This document shows, one piece after another, positions 1-7,756 of a stretch of 64,000 nt of DNA (within the stretch, counting starts at the first letter, position 1; each line of letters starts with the position of its first letter). The position numbers were made by a program, and so were the translations under genes. Under the pieces are notes generated by a model. It saw nothing but the letters and a program-made list of their open reading frames with translations, did no database searches and was not told the DNA's origin. The DNA comes from Ructibacterium sp965146665 (lineage in GTDB: Bacteria > Bacillota > Clostridia > Monoglobales > Monoglobaceae). The stretch spans positions 1-64,000 of the forward strand of contig CBCTHE010000010.1 of assembly GCA_965146665.1 (NCBI GenBank), read 5' to 3'.

Positions 1-30
1 GCTTAATTCCAGCCCGCCGCGGCTGATTTT

Positions 31-330
31 TACCACAACAGAATATTAGTTATGTGGTATATCTGCGTACCAAGTGCTGTGAAACTGGAAAACAATCATG
101 AAAAATCCGTCTTTTCAGACACACAAACAAATCACCGGCTTCGGCTTATCCCTGTCTTTGCATAAAAAAGGTCAAAAGCAGTTGAATATTGACATTATAG
201 GGAAGGTATGATAAGATGAATCCGTTGATATGTAAGAAACTTATTCTATATATACCACATAACTAATATTCTGTGGTAATTGGTATGCCGAACCTGACCG
301 CTGTAACAACATAACTAATATTCTGTGGTA
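31..330. repeat. three palindromic sites (TACCACA...TGTGGTA)
   Basis: Three related copies lie at 31-59, 253-278 and 306-330. The first two have perfect 7-bp arms, TACCACA and TGTGGTA. The third keeps the shared core ATAACTAATATTCTG and the right arm only. Copy 1 is inverted relative to copies 2 and 3. They sit in an otherwise gene-free stretch (1-357) before a small + strand gene, so they are best read as operator-like protein-binding sites. The binding protein is unknown. Confidence 0.6.
189..217 (+). promoter_or_regulatory. sigma-A-type promoter
   Basis: TTGACA at 189-194 and TAAGAT at 212-217 are separated by 17 bp. The promoter points to the small gene at 358, leaving a leader of about 140 nt that contains two of the palindromic sites. 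It is predicted from sequence only. Confidence 0.45.
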
Positions 331-357
331 TCGGCACACCGGAAAGGACGCAAACGC

Positions 358-591
358 ATGAAACCACCTGGATTGCTGGATGAGCTTTGGGACAGGGTTG
401 GCTGTCCGTATCTTTCTGATTTGAAAAACAGCGTCTATACCCATGCCATCAGGCATGCGCTTGACGCACTTCCGCCCGGCGCCTACACGCTCCGGGACTG
501 GGAGGACGCCGCACAGTATCTGGCCGGCCAGAAAGTCGATTTTCCCAGCGCTGAAACCGCCCGGCGCTATCTCCTGGAACATCTGAAATAA
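358..591 (+). CDS. hypothetical protein, 77 aa
   Basis: I do not recognise a family. The start is set by a good ribosome site (GGAAAGGAC, 8 nt upstream of ATG 358); an in-frame start at 325 lacks one. The product is soluble and has no signal peptide or membrane segment. It reads as helical, with a Pro/Gly break (PPGAYTLRDWEDAAQYL) and a C-terminal stretch ending YLLEHLK. It stands alone behind a promoter and palindromic sites that suggest dedicated regulation. It could be a small regulatory or adaptor protein, but nothing in the sequence decides this. Confidence 0.6.
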   Translation: MKPPGLLDELWDRVGCPYLSDLKNSVYTHAIRHALDALPPGAYTLRDWEDAAQYLAGQKVDFPSAETARRYLLEHLK

Positions 592-755
592 TCTTCCGCG
601 GACAAACAGCGCTCAGCGGTGTCTGGGCCAAACGGCGCCGTGATTCCGGATTACGCCAAAATGCGAACAAAATAGGGCAAGCGCCCCACAACACCACCGC
701 CCGCGGTTTGCGCAAAAGCCGCTTTTTCTGCTGTGCGCACAGCCGCTTCGCGCGT

Positions 756-1472
756 TTACGCCTCCCCGGTCTTACCCAAGAGGTCCCAGGGCGTCACCAT
801 GCCCAGAAGCTCCCCTTCCGGCGTCCCGTCAGACGTGATAAACAGGGCGGCCGGCCGCTTCTGCTTGGGTCCGCCCTTGTTTTCCAGCAGGAGCTCTGCC
901 TCATGAACAGTGGCCTCCGGCGGGGCAAATGCAAAGGATTCGCACACATGGCGGTCAACCGGCAGATAGTCCGCAAAGTCCCGCAGAGGCGTAGTCAGCT
1001 CCAGATTGACGGACTGCCAGTCCAGCACATGGGAGAACAGCGTGCTGATGCTGAACACCCCCATCAAGCGCCCGTCCTCCAGCACAGGAATATGGGAATA
1101 GCCGGTTTTGCGCATGGTCTTCATCAGACCGCAAACCGCCGTCTCCAGCCCCACGGTGATCAGCGACTGACCCTTGGCGGCAAACTCCAGAGCAAGCGGC
1201 GGATGCTCCAGATACCGCACTGCCTCTTCCAGCGCCTCCATGGCCCCCTGTGACGGAATCAGCGGCGGATCCCCATTGATATCCGGGCTGTGAGAAAGGA
1301 TGTTCCGCATCTCCCGGCAGGTGTTCAGTTCCTCTTTAAAGGCGCTTCCCTCCCGCGTGTTCATAAACTGCATCACAACGCTCGACCGGCCATTGCGGAA
1401 CCCCCGCTGTTTGAGCGCTTCTTCCAGCCGTCTGTACAGCTCCAAAAACCGCTCGGCTCTTCTCTCGTCCAT
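756..1472 (-). CDS. CBS-domain protein
   Basis: The protein has about 238 aa and starts at ATG 1472 behind AGAGGAG. The N-terminal third is helical and charged (DERRAERFLELYRRLEEALKQ). From about residue 90 a tandem CBS pair can be read: a first part with GYSHIPVLEDGRLMGVFS and a second with a hydrophobic strand followed by LLGMVTPWDLLG. CBS pairs bind adenine nucleotides and usually act as energy or ligand sensors. No catalytic domain is attached, so the output is unknown. The short peptide gene at 1558 lies upstream on the same strand. Confidence 0.75.
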   Translation of the reverse strand: MDERRAERFLELYRRLEEALKQRGFRNGRSSVVMQFMNTREGSAFKEELNTCREMRNILSHSPDINGDPPLIPSQGAMEALEEAVRYLEHPPLALEFAAKGQSLITVGLETAVCGLMKTMRKTGYSHIPVLEDGRLMGVFSISTLFSHVLDWQSVNLELTTPLRDFADYLPVDRHVCESFAFAPPEATVHEAELLLENKGGPKQKRPAALFITSDGTPEGELLGMVTPWDLLGKTGEA

Positions 1473-1557
1473 CTTAGCACTCCTCTCTGATCCCAATCTT
1501 TTTCACTTTCTCTCTAGTTCTTATGGCAAACTGCCCTGCTCTTTCTGCGGCCGAAGA

Positions 1558-1656
1558 TCACAGGACAGCGCGAAACACCACCGGAATAAGCAGTATTGCA
1601 ATTACGCCCACAACCGTGACCGCCGCCACAAACGCCGCATCTCTTCTTTCCTTCAT
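1558..1656 (-). CDS. small single-helix membrane peptide, 32 aa
   Basis: ATG at 1656 follows a strong AGGAGG seven bases upstream. The product starts with a charged head (MKERRDAAF) and continues as one uninterrupted hydrophobic helix ending in VFRAVL. Such peptides often regulate a membrane partner or act as toxins, but no family can be named. It lies upstream of, and in the same direction as, the CBS-protein gene, about 85 bp away, so co-transcription is possible. Confidence 0.6.
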   Translation of the reverse strand: MKERRDAAFVAAVTVVGVIAILLIPVVFRAVL

Positions 1657-1881
1657 AAAACAGCCTCCTGTTTTCAATCACATATTCTGTTATATTTATA
1701 CCATATCCGCGCCGGAATTTCCAGCCCTCCTGAAAAATAAATAGAAAAAGTGCCCGGGCAAAGCAAATAGCATACATTGTATCAAAGTCTTATGCATATA
1801 TGTTTTTCCATACGCCGCATCCTATACCGCGTAGGGGCCAAAAACGAATTGTCCCTGCCATCCAACCTGTCCGTTCGCAAT

Positions 1882-1905
1882 AAAAAAGAGAGCCTGGGGC
1901 TCTCC
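1882..1905 (-). terminator. rho-independent terminator
   Basis: On the minus strand, GAGAGCC-loop-GGCTCTC is followed directly by a run of T. It lies downstream of the alpha-galactosidase gene and probably ends that transcript. The repeat-like element at 1972-2266 falls between the gene and its terminator. Confidence 0.7.
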
Positions 1906-1971
1906 TCAAAATTGTCTCCGGCAAAATAAGCCGTATTCTTTGCATATCAATTTTATCGACGCTTCAGACTG

Positions 1972-2266
1972 CTGACAAAGCTAAATTTGGAATGATTTTG
2001 GACGCTGCCAAAGCGCCGTTGCCTTTCATATCCGGTGCCTTCGCACCTCTCCCGTGCCTAAAACGTACCGCTGGCACCTTTCTCCACGGCGCTCCTCTTT
2101 CCCGCAAAAGCAAAACTTTTGCGGGAAAGAGGAGAATCCGGTCTAAAGGCGGACTTTTGTCCGATCAGGGCAAGAGAAGCAAGATTGACCGTGGTTCGGT
2201 GCGGGCTTTTGGGCAATCAATTCAAACAAAATCATTCCAAATTTTTCGTATCCGCTGCTTTGTCAC
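1972..2266. repeat. MITE-like element with inverted ends and internal hairpin
   Basis: A perfect 17-bp inverted repeat bounds 1983-2244, with arms at 1983-1999 and 2228-2244. Just outside each arm sits TGACAAAGC (1972-1980) and its complement (2258-2266). Inside lies a perfect 18-bp stem with a 5-nt loop (2093-2133). No convincing protein is encoded. The structure suggests a short non-autonomous transposable element or a dispersed intergenic repeat. The rest of 2267-2481 is non-coding and has no other feature I can support. Confidence 0.5.
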
Positions 2267-2481
2267 AAACCTCAAGTGCCCGGCGCGCCGCGGACCGCTC
2301 CTCCAGCCAACCATATGGTTTACACAGGCAAATTTGCGCTGTGAAAACTCTGCACCCCTGTGCGCGGGGAAAATTTATGGATTTTCGGCGCGGAGGACGC
2401 GGCAAAGCTGGCGCCTTGCAAGGACGACAAACCCTAAAGACGAAATTATAACAAACGCAGGGCGTATCGGTTTCGGCTCTC

Positions 2482-3804
2482 CTATGGCTGCAGGACAGGG
2501 AAGCCCGCCTTGCTGTGGGCTTCAATCAATTCGTCGCACATGGCCACAATGTCATCAATGGAGAGCACCGCGGCCGTATGGGGATCCATCATGGCGGCCT
2601 GGTAAATATGCTCCCGCTTGCCTGTCACCGCGGCCTCAATGGTCAGAAGCTGAACATTGATATTGCTCATGTTCATGGCTGCAAGCTGGACCGGCAGAGC
2701 CCCCACATAGGTGGGATTTACGCCCGAGGCGTCCACCAGACAGGGGACTTCCACACAGGCGTCGTCCGGCAGGTTGGTAATCAGGCCCTGATTCAGCACG
2801 TTGCCCCCGATCTTATAAGGCTTATTGGTCACGATCGCCTCCATGATGTGCGACGCGTATTCCCGGCTGCGCTCATGGGTGATGGAACCGCCCGCAAACA
2901 ACTCCTCCTTCTGCTTTTTCCAGTTCGCGATCTGCTCAACACAGCGCCGCGGATATTCATCCAGCGGAATGTTATACTTTTCAATCAGCTCCGGATAATT
3001 GGGCTTGATAAAGAACGGGTTATACTCCGCGTTGTGCTCGCTGCTCTCTGTGCAGTAATAGCCCAGACGGCGGATGTATTCAAACCGCACCATATCGCCG
3101 TGCTTTTCCCCGGCGTTCTTTTGCGCGGCCTTTTCCTTAATGAGCGGATAAAGGTCATTGCCGTCCTTGTCCCGCACATCCAAAAGCCAGGCCATATGGT
3201 TAATGCCCGCAATTTTGTCCGTCACACCCTCCTTGGGGATATCAAGGGCATCCAGCAGGCCTGAGGTACAGACCTGAACACTGTGGCAAAGCCCAACAGT
3301 CTTGATGCCGGTATACCGCTGCATAAAACCGGAAAGCATGGCCATTGGGTTGGTATAGTTCAGAAACCAGGCATTGGGACACACCGCCTCCATGTCGTCC
3401 GCAAATCCTTTCATGACAGGTATGGTACGCAGGGCGCGGAAAATACCGCCGATTCCCAGCGTGTCCGCAATGGTCTGGCGAAGGCCGTATTTCTTCGGGA
3501 TCTCAAAATCAATCACCGTGCTGGGCTCATAGCCGCCCACCTGAATGGCGTTGACCACAAAATCCGCATTCCGCAGGGCCTCCCTGCGGTTCTCCACGCC
3601 CAAGTACGCCTTGATAACCGCGCGGTTTTCATTACAGTTTTGATTCAGCGCGCCCAGCAGAACTTCAGATTCCTCCAGCCGATCCTTGTCAATGTCATAA
3701 AGTGCGATTTCACAATCGTGGAATACGTCGCAAAGCATGGTGTCGCCCAATACGTTCTTTGCAAATACCGTGCTCCCAGCTCCCATAAAAGTAATTTTTG
3801 TCAT
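2482..3804 (-). CDS. melA: family 4 glycoside hydrolase, probable alpha-galactosidase
   Basis: The 440-aa protein has the GH4 fold: a Rossmann NAD-binding start (TKITFMGAGST, residues 2-11), the metal-binding Cys-His pair in CHSVQ (residues 173-177) and a second metal-site His in INHMAW (about 203). GH4 enzymes use NAD and Mn2+ in an oxidation-elimination mechanism and act on alpha-galactosides or alpha-glucosides in the cytoplasm. The CHSVQ signature is that of MelA-type alpha-galactosidases. ATG 3804 was chosen for its GGAGGTAATCGTG ribosome site. It is divergent from an AraC regulator that probably controls it. No sugar transporter is next to it, and the neighbouring DMT protein is not an obvious galactoside carrier. 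Confidence 0.88.
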   Translation of the reverse strand: MTKITFMGAGSTVFAKNVLGDTMLCDVFHDCEIALYDIDKDRLEESEVLLGALNQNCNENRAVIKAYLGVENRREALRNADFVVNAIQVGGYEPSTVIDFEIPKKYGLRQTIADTLGIGGIFRALRTIPVMKGFADDMEAVCPNAWFLNYTNPMAMLSGFMQRYTGIKTVGLCHSVQVCTSGLLDALDIPKEGVTDKIAGINHMAWLLDVRDKDGNDLYPLIKEKAAQKNAGEKHGDMVRFEYIRRLGYYCTESSEHNAEYNPFFIKPNYPELIEKYNIPLDEYPRRCVEQIANWKKQKEELFAGGSITHERSREYASHIMEAIVTNKPYKIGGNVLNQGLITNLPDDACVEVPCLVDASGVNPTYVGALPVQLAAMNMSNINVQLLTIEAAVTGKREHIYQAAMMDPHTAAVLSIDDIVAMCDELIEAHSKAGFPVLQP

Positions 3805-3829
3805 CACGATTACCTCCATTTTATGTATT

Positions 3830-3904
3830 TGATCCATGTAGTTATGTTATAGCACAGAATGGATCAGAAAAGAATTGCATCAGGGAACCAATATATGTTA
3901 TAAT
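3830..3904. promoter_or_regulatory. divergent melA/araC control region
   Basis: An 8-bp inverted repeat (TGATCCAT at 3830-3837, ATGGATCA at 3859-3866) sits between the two divergent genes and is a good candidate operator for the AraC protein. The rightward promoter is TTGCAT (3875-3880), an 18-bp spacer and TATAAT (3899-3904). I see no clear sigma-A promoter for the leftward melA, which fits a gene that depends on an activator. Confidence 0.5.
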
Positions 3905-3923
3905 GTAACTTGAGGTGAATGGC

Positions 3924-4721
3924 ATGAATTTTGAAATACCCATCATCAACCGCGGCTTCCGGGACCTCAATCCCCTCCTTGCCGGTTGGGAAAACTGCGA
4001 ACCCGGCCACAGTTTCGGCCCCCATGTGCGGGATTATCATCTGGTCCACTATATCCAATCCGGAAAGGGTGTTCTGTACAATGAGGACGGCGCCCATCCC
4101 GCGGGCGCCGGACAGATTTTTCTCATCCGTCCGGGTCAGGTCACCACCTATACCGCGGATGAGAAAGATCCCTGGCGTTATATCTGGGTTGGCTTTGACG
4201 GCGATCTTGCGGACCGGCTTAACCGGCTGGACGCCTGGGTGCTTCCCTATCCGGAGGACACCTTTATCCGTCTGCGCTATGCCCGGGATCTGAGCAGTAC
4301 CCGCGAAGAGTACGTGACCGGACAGCTTTTTGCCATGCTCTCCCTTCTTCTGGAGCGCCAAAGCGCGCCCCCAAGCTATGAACAGCAGGCGGCGGACTAT
4401 ATCCGCGCCAACTATATGCGCGACCTTGCCATAGAAGATATTGCCCGGATGGTCGGACTGGACCGCCGGTATCTGAGCCGGATCTTCAAGGCTTCTGCGG
4501 GGATGACCATGCAGGATTTTCTGGTTCGGACACGGCTGGACCACGCCGCCCAATATTTGAAGCAGGGAGAACCCGTGGCCAGCGCTGCAATGCTCTCCGG
4601 GTACACGGATGTATTTCACTTTTCAAAAATGTTCAAAAAGCGGTTCGGCATGCCGCCACAGCAGTATAAAACAGCGGCGCGGAAAAGACAACAAAACAGA
4701 AATGAGGGCGAAAGTTCATGA
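3924..4721 (+). CDS. AraC-family transcriptional regulator
   Basis: The protein has an N-terminal cupin-like sugar-binding domain (residues about 10-140, with GHSFGPHVRDYHLVHYI) and a C-terminal double helix-turn-helix (about 160-255: LAIEDIARMVGLDRRYLSRIF, then SAAMLSGYTDVFHFSKMFKKRF). This is the layout of one-component sugar regulators. ATG 3924 follows GAGGTG; a GTG at 3915 is also in frame. It faces the alpha-galactosidase gene across a candidate operator and overlaps the next gene by 4 bp (ATGA), so the two are translationally coupled. It probably activates melA in response to an alpha-galactoside. Confidence 0.85.
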   Translation: MNFEIPIINRGFRDLNPLLAGWENCEPGHSFGPHVRDYHLVHYIQSGKGVLYNEDGAHPAGAGQIFLIRPGQVTTYTADEKDPWRYIWVGFDGDLADRLNRLDAWVLPYPEDTFIRLRYARDLSSTREEYVTGQLFAMLSLLLERQSAPPSYEQQAADYIRANYMRDLAIEDIARMVGLDRRYLSRIFKASAGMTMQDFLVRTRLDHAAQYLKQGEPVASAAMLSGYTDVFHFSKMFKKRFGMPPQQYKTAARKRQQNRNEGESS

Positions 4722-5680
4722 AAAACAGCCGTATGCAAGCCACACCGGTCCACACAGCGGCCGGCAGACGGGCCCCCATCCTGCAAAGCGGCACAGCGGC
4801 CGTACTTTTGGCCATATTCTGCAATCTGCTCTGGGGCAGCGCCTATCCCGCCATCAAGGCGGGCTATACCCTGTTTCAGATCACAGACAGCCTGTTCATG
4901 AAGCTCCTGTTCGCCGGGGTCCGCTTTCTCTTGGCGGGAATTCTGGTGCTTCTCGCCGCGGGCTGGAAGCGCCGGGGCATCCCCCGGATCAGCAGGGGGA
5001 ACCGCGTCACAGTCCTTCTCATGGCCCTGATCTACACCGCCCTGCAGTATGTGTTTTTCTACGTTGGGCTCTCTAACACCACCGGGGCCAACGGCTCAAT
5101 CGTCAATTCGACCACCACCTTTATGGCCGTGATTCTGGCCCACTTCCTGTACCCGGACGACCGGCTGAATATGCGCAAAGTCACCGGCGGCCTGCTGGGC
5201 TTCGGCGGCGTTCTGCTGGTGACGCTTGGAAACGGCAAAGCGGGATTTTCCTTTCAAGGGGAGGGTTTTATTCTCATTGCCGCGGCCTGTTTTGTGGCAG
5301 GCTCCGCCATCAGCAAAAAGGCGGCACAGAAAGATGATTCCATGACTGTAACCGGGTATAATCTCCTGATCGGCGGCGCGGTCCTGATCGCGGCCGGGCT
5401 TGCAGGAGGCGCCCGCCTGACTGCCGTTTCCCTTTCCGGGACTCTGGTCCTGGGCTATCTCGCCCTGCTCTCAGCGCTGGCCTTTACCATCTGGACCATG
5501 CTGCTTCGCAATCACGCCCTGGGCAGGATCAGCGTGTATAACTTTATTATCCCAGTATCCGGTGCCTTGCTCTCCGCCCTGTTTCTGCACGAAAACATCT
5601 GGCAATGGCAATACGGCGTATCTCTTATCCTGGTCTGCGCAGGGATTATCATTGTAAACCGCACCAGCACACAGGGCTGA
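4718..5680 (+). CDS. EamA/DMT-family membrane transporter
   Basis: The 320-aa protein has about ten hydrophobic segments in two EamA repeats. The first contains LLWGSAYPAIKAGY and LSNTTGANGSIVNSTTTFM, the second starts near IAAACFVAGSAISKKAA. The family exports small metabolites or amino acids across the cytoplasmic membrane; the substrate cannot be read from sequence. Its start overlaps the stop of the AraC gene, so it belongs to that operon. Whether it has a role in galactoside use is unknown. Confidence 0.85.
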   Translation: MKNSRMQATPVHTAAGRRAPILQSGTAAVLLAIFCNLLWGSAYPAIKAGYTLFQITDSLFMKLLFAGVRFLLAGILVLLAAGWKRRGIPRISRGNRVTVLLMALIYTALQYVFFYVGLSNTTGANGSIVNSTTTFMAVILAHFLYPDDRLNMRKVTGGLLGFGGVLLVTLGNGKAGFSFQGEGFILIAAACFVAGSAISKKAAQKDDSMTVTGYNLLIGGAVLIAAGLAGGARLTAVSLSGTLVLGYLALLSALAFTIWTMLLRNHALGRISVYNFIIPVSGALLSALFLHENIWQWQYGVSLILVCAGIIIVNRTSTQG

Positions 5681-5801
5681 GTTCTCCTGTTGCTTCGGCA
5701 CCGGGCACGCCGGGCCTCGGCATTACAGCCGCCTCCTGGGGAAACGCGGTGCTGCTCTGATGGTTCAGTATAAAATTTTTGTATTTTTCTGCTCTTTACG
5801 A

Positions 5802-5830
5802 TTGACTTCCGGCTGATTTTGTGCTATACT
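5802..5830 (+). promoter_or_regulatory. tRNA-Ala promoter
   Basis: TTGACT (5802-5807), a 17-bp spacer and TATACT (5825-5830) lie 18 bp before the tRNA. The segment 5681-5801 holds nothing else I can name. Confidence 0.75.
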
Positions 5831-5848
5831 GTTATTCGTTCAATAGAT

Positions 5849-5924
5849 GGGGGTATAGCTCAGTTGGGAGAGCGCTTGCTTCGCATGTAAGAGGTCGGGG
5901 GTTCGAATCCCCCTATCTCCACCA
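5849..5924 (+). tRNA. tRNA-Ala (anticodon CGC)
   Basis: A full 76-nt cloverleaf with encoded CCA: acceptor GGGGGTA pairs with TATCTCC, the anticodon stem CTTGC/GTAAG encloses TTCGCAT (anticodon CGC), and the T-arm is GGGGG/CCCCC. Its 3' 23 nt serve as the attachment core of the 41-kb island. The gene stays intact because the element carries the same bases. Confidence 0.95.
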
Positions 5925-5925
5925 A
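5902..5925 (+). repeat. attL core
   Basis: These 24 bp run from the T-loop to one base past the CCA of tRNA-Ala and are identical to 46920-46943. Flanking bases differ on both sides, which defines the core. Confidence 0.9.
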
Positions 5926-5929
5926 TTAA

Positions 5930-5965
5930 AAAGTCTGTAAATTCGCTGTTTACGGGCTTTTTTCC
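5930..5965 (+). terminator. tRNA terminator supplied by the island
   Basis: GTCTGTAAA, a short loop and TTTACGGGC form a stem with G-U pairs followed by six T. It lies just inside attL, so the inserted element seems to replace the original terminator of the tRNA. Confidence 0.55.
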
Positions 5966-5981
5966 TGCCCTGAAACAGGCC

Positions 5982-6008
5982 TTTGACCCTTTAATTTACC
6001 CTTTACAG
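5982..6008 (+). repeat. left integrase arm-site repeats
   Basis: TTGACCCTTTA is followed at once by a variant, TTACCCTTTAC. The same motif occurs four times near attR (46748-46804). Short direct repeats inside both attachment ends are what integrases with an N-terminal arm-binding domain recognise. From 6009 to 6231 I see no gene; one GGAGCGGGAC motif lies at 6026. Confidence 0.6.
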
Positions 6009-6231
6009 AATTTTTCTCCCCTTTCGGAGCGGGACAGTTTGCGGAATTATGCGGACGAAAAAGAGCAGAAAAAAAGGACAGCCGCGAAGCTGCCCAGTCC
6101 GTTCAAAAGAAGTGGTTGCTGCAGCAGGACACAGCGGCCCCGCAGGTTGAATATTTGCCGGAAAATCCCTTTCCGAAAGCCCTGTATTCCCCACTATTCC
6201 GTGGAAATCCCCTGTTGCGTTTTCCGGCACG

Positions 6232-6456
6232 TCACAGTTCCATATCTTTTCCCGTGTCGGCCTTATCTTTTTCCATTTCATCTATGCACTGAAAGACGTA
6301 GCTTTTCAATAGTGCGTTCGCCGTTACGCCCTGTGATCTTGCATATTCCTTAAATGCTTCGGCCTCTGTCCGTTTAACCCTGCATCCCAATGTTATCATG
6401 TTTTCCTTATCCCATTTTTCATTTGCTTTCCTTTTGGATTCCGATACAGCCATAGT
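6232..6456 (-). CDS. ribbon-helix-helix-type DNA-binding protein
   Basis: The 74-aa protein starts MAVSESKRKANEKW and continues with a short beta strand (ITLGCRVKRTE) and two helices (AFKEYARSQGV, NALLKSYVFQCID). This is the pattern of small Arc/CopG-like proteins that act as antitoxins or copy/transfer regulators. ATG 6456 follows GGGGTGAGACT. It lies 120 bp downstream of the 25-aa hydrophobic peptide gene on the same strand and may share its promoter. Confidence 0.65.
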   Translation of the reverse strand, partial: TMAVSESKRKANEKWDKENMITLGCRVKRTEAEAFKEYARSQGVTANALLKSYVFQCIDEMEKDKADTGKDMEL

Positions 6457-6578
6457 CTCACCCCTTGACAATCTTTGAATATCGTGGTAATATAAGAGTA
6501 ACAAAGGGAGCGGCTTTAGCTGTTTCCGCAAATACGTTATATTTTTAAATTATAACCGTCCATCTGCGAAATGGGCGG

Positions 6579-6656
6579 TTATTTCTTTATCTGTTTCAGT
6601 AATTCAATTAACAGCGCAACCATGACTATTGCCATAACTGCGTCTATGTACTCCAC
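6579..6656 (-). CDS. 25-aa holin-like hydrophobic peptide
   Basis: GTG at 6656 follows a strong GGGGGTGATAG site. The peptide begins MEYIDAVMAIVMV, forms one hydrophobic helix and ends in a basic tail (KQIKK). The shape matches the small holin-like peptides often annotated in Firmicutes mobile elements, some of which are toxins of type I systems. A stem-loop (6552-6582) overlaps the stop and may end the transcript. No antisense RNA can be proved from sequence alone. Confidence 0.6.
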   Translation of the reverse strand: MEYIDAVMAIVMVALLIELLKQIKK

Positions 6657-6739
6657 AGACTATCACCCCCTTTCAAAGAGGGCTGGAAACAACCGCCGCC
6701 GCTTCCCTGTTACTGCCTCTATTATAACACAGATAAATT

Positions 6740-6826
6740 ACTGTTAATAGTGTAATAATATACAAATTTACACTGTTAATATTGTGTATTATGTCAATAG
6801 ACATACACTGTTAATAGTAGTATAAT
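6740..6826. promoter_or_regulatory. divergent promoter with three operator-like repeats
   Basis: ACTGTTAATA occurs at 6740, 6772 and 6807. The rightward promoter is TAGACA (6798-6803), 17 bp and TATAAT (6821-6826), with the third repeat inside the spacer. A TATAAT on the minus strand (complement near 6721-6726) could serve the leftward peptide gene. The layout suggests a repressor that shuts both directions. It differs from the TTAAG operators at 43.4-43.5 kb, so another protein probably binds here. Confidence 0.55.
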
Positions 6827-6866
6827 AAAGCCATAGTCAAGGGGGGCTGATGAACCCGAAAGGTTC

Positions 6867-7076
6867 ATGAAATCCGGCGGCAATATACTTGTGAAGGGCC
6901 CGATGAGGGGGATATATTCAAGAAGATTCCCCGGACAGCTTCCCGGACAAATAAAAAAAGAGCATTGCACCAGACCCGGAAAAGTCGGCAATGCCCTAAA
7001 AGAAAGAACAGGTGTACTGTTCCCCTGTATTATACAGGAACGTACGGCACCTGTCAAGAAAGGAAAGGTGCAGAAC
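6867..7076 (+). other. structured leader of the interrupted gene
   Basis: Between the promoter at 6798-6826 and the gene start at 7077 the transcript can form two stem-loops: GCATTGC with GCAATGC, and a longer stem around the sequence between AGGTG and CACCT. An open frame through here lacks its own ribosome site, so I treat the stretch as untranslated leader. Confidence 0.4.
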
Positions 7077-7276
7077 ATGAGTACAAAAGACATCAGCCAG
7101 CTGGCAAAGGAGCTCAAGGAGCTGACCCGGATGAAGGAGGAGCTTGACGCTGAAATCACGGCATTGCAGGACAGTATCAAAGCGGAAATGCTGTGCCGCG
7201 GTGTAGACGAATTGACCGCAGGAGAATACAAAATCCGCTGGACAGCCGTGACCTCGAACCGGTTCGATTCCACAGC
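7077..7276 (+). pseudogene. 5' part of small phage-type gene, split by transposon
   Basis: The frame starts at ATG 7077 after AGGAAAGGTG and encodes a helical, charged protein (KELKELTRMKEELDAEI) ending ...NRFDSTA at the insertion point. The rest is at 35006-35220. Joining base 7276 to base 35013 gives NRFDSTAFRKTYAGLYGQ with no frame change. Small proteins with this ending (FDSTAF...QTQTRRFSIA) look like a recurrent family in Firmicutes phages and islands, function unknown to me. The gene is now inactive. Confidence 0.85.
7270..7276 (+). repeat. target-site duplication, left copy
   Basis: CCACAGC here and at 35006-35012 flanks the 27.7-kb inner element exactly. One copy suffices to restore the interrupted reading frame, as expected for duplicated target DNA. 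Confidence 0.8.
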
Positions 7277-7658
7277 GGTAGCGCGTAAAGTTGGACCTGT
7301 TGACAAAGTCATATTTTTATAAAATCAGACCGTCGGTTGGAGCGTGAAAAGACGAAGAATTATCGTGACAGAAGTTGTAAATAGTGAATCCTCCTGTTGC
7401 TTTTACCATCCGCTTCAGGTTCAATGCCAACGCAGATAAGAGGCACTCTTCGCTTGCGCGTTCGAGTCCTCTTTTTCTTACCCTTTGTAAGTCCCTGTCT
7501 CGCGTAGCAAAACAAAATAGTTGGCCGGTTCCAATTCATTTATGTCTATAAGCAATATCCGCATTTGCTCGCTGATTTTCCCCATCAGCAAAACCGCCCC
7601 CTTATGCCTCCATTTTACCATAAATAAGGCGCTTTCGTTTACTTTATCAGACACCTAC
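7277..7658 (-). mobile_element. internally deleted IS1182-like insertion sequence
   Basis: The outer end is the terminal repeat at 7277-7309. The inner end near 7629-7658 resembles the complement of the fragment at 34850-34893 (GATAAAGTAAACGAAAG against GACAAAGTAGACGAAAC). Between them only the two ends of a transposase gene remain, so the copy cannot move by itself. Confidence 0.6.
7317..7623 (-). pseudogene. transposase remnant (IS1182-like)
   Basis: On the minus strand, a C-terminal piece reads RGLERASEECLLSALALNLK followed by RMVKAT, typical of the end of IS1182-type DDE transposases, and stops at TAA (7317-7319). Upstream a short N-terminal-like piece (MGKISEQMRILLIDINELEP) lies in another frame. 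The middle is missing, so this is a deletion derivative. Confidence 0.7.
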
Positions 7659-7683
7659 CCAGCCCCTCATGAACGGCCTCCTT
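7659..7683 (-). pseudogene. start of a lost operon gene cut by the IS
   Basis: Downstream of the FAD oxidoreductase, a perfect AAGGAGG (complement of 7677-7683) stands 6 nt before ATG (7670-7668). The frame gives only seven residues before it runs into the IS end and stops. This looks like the preserved initiation region of a further operon gene whose body was removed when the left IS arrived. The stretch 7684-7756 shows nothing else. Confidence 0.45.
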
Positions 7684-7756
7684 TCTTGTGTTTATTTTTT
7701 ATATCAGATAGTGCGTATCTGTTTCTACTTTTTAACTATAGAACAACAGCCACACC

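Noticed and set aside
253..330. Possible CRISPR array from repeated units at 253 and 306
   Set aside because: Only two or three copies, one inverted, with unequal spacing and no cas genes; palindromic operators explain it better.
708..1253. A 181-codon + strand frame opposite the CBS protein
   Set aside because: The minus-strand frame has a proper ribosome site and recognisable CBS motifs; the other is a shadow.
1992..2660. A 222-codon + strand frame over the repeat-like element and the end of melA
   Set aside because: It crosses inverted repeats and the antisense of a clear gene, with biased composition and no motif.
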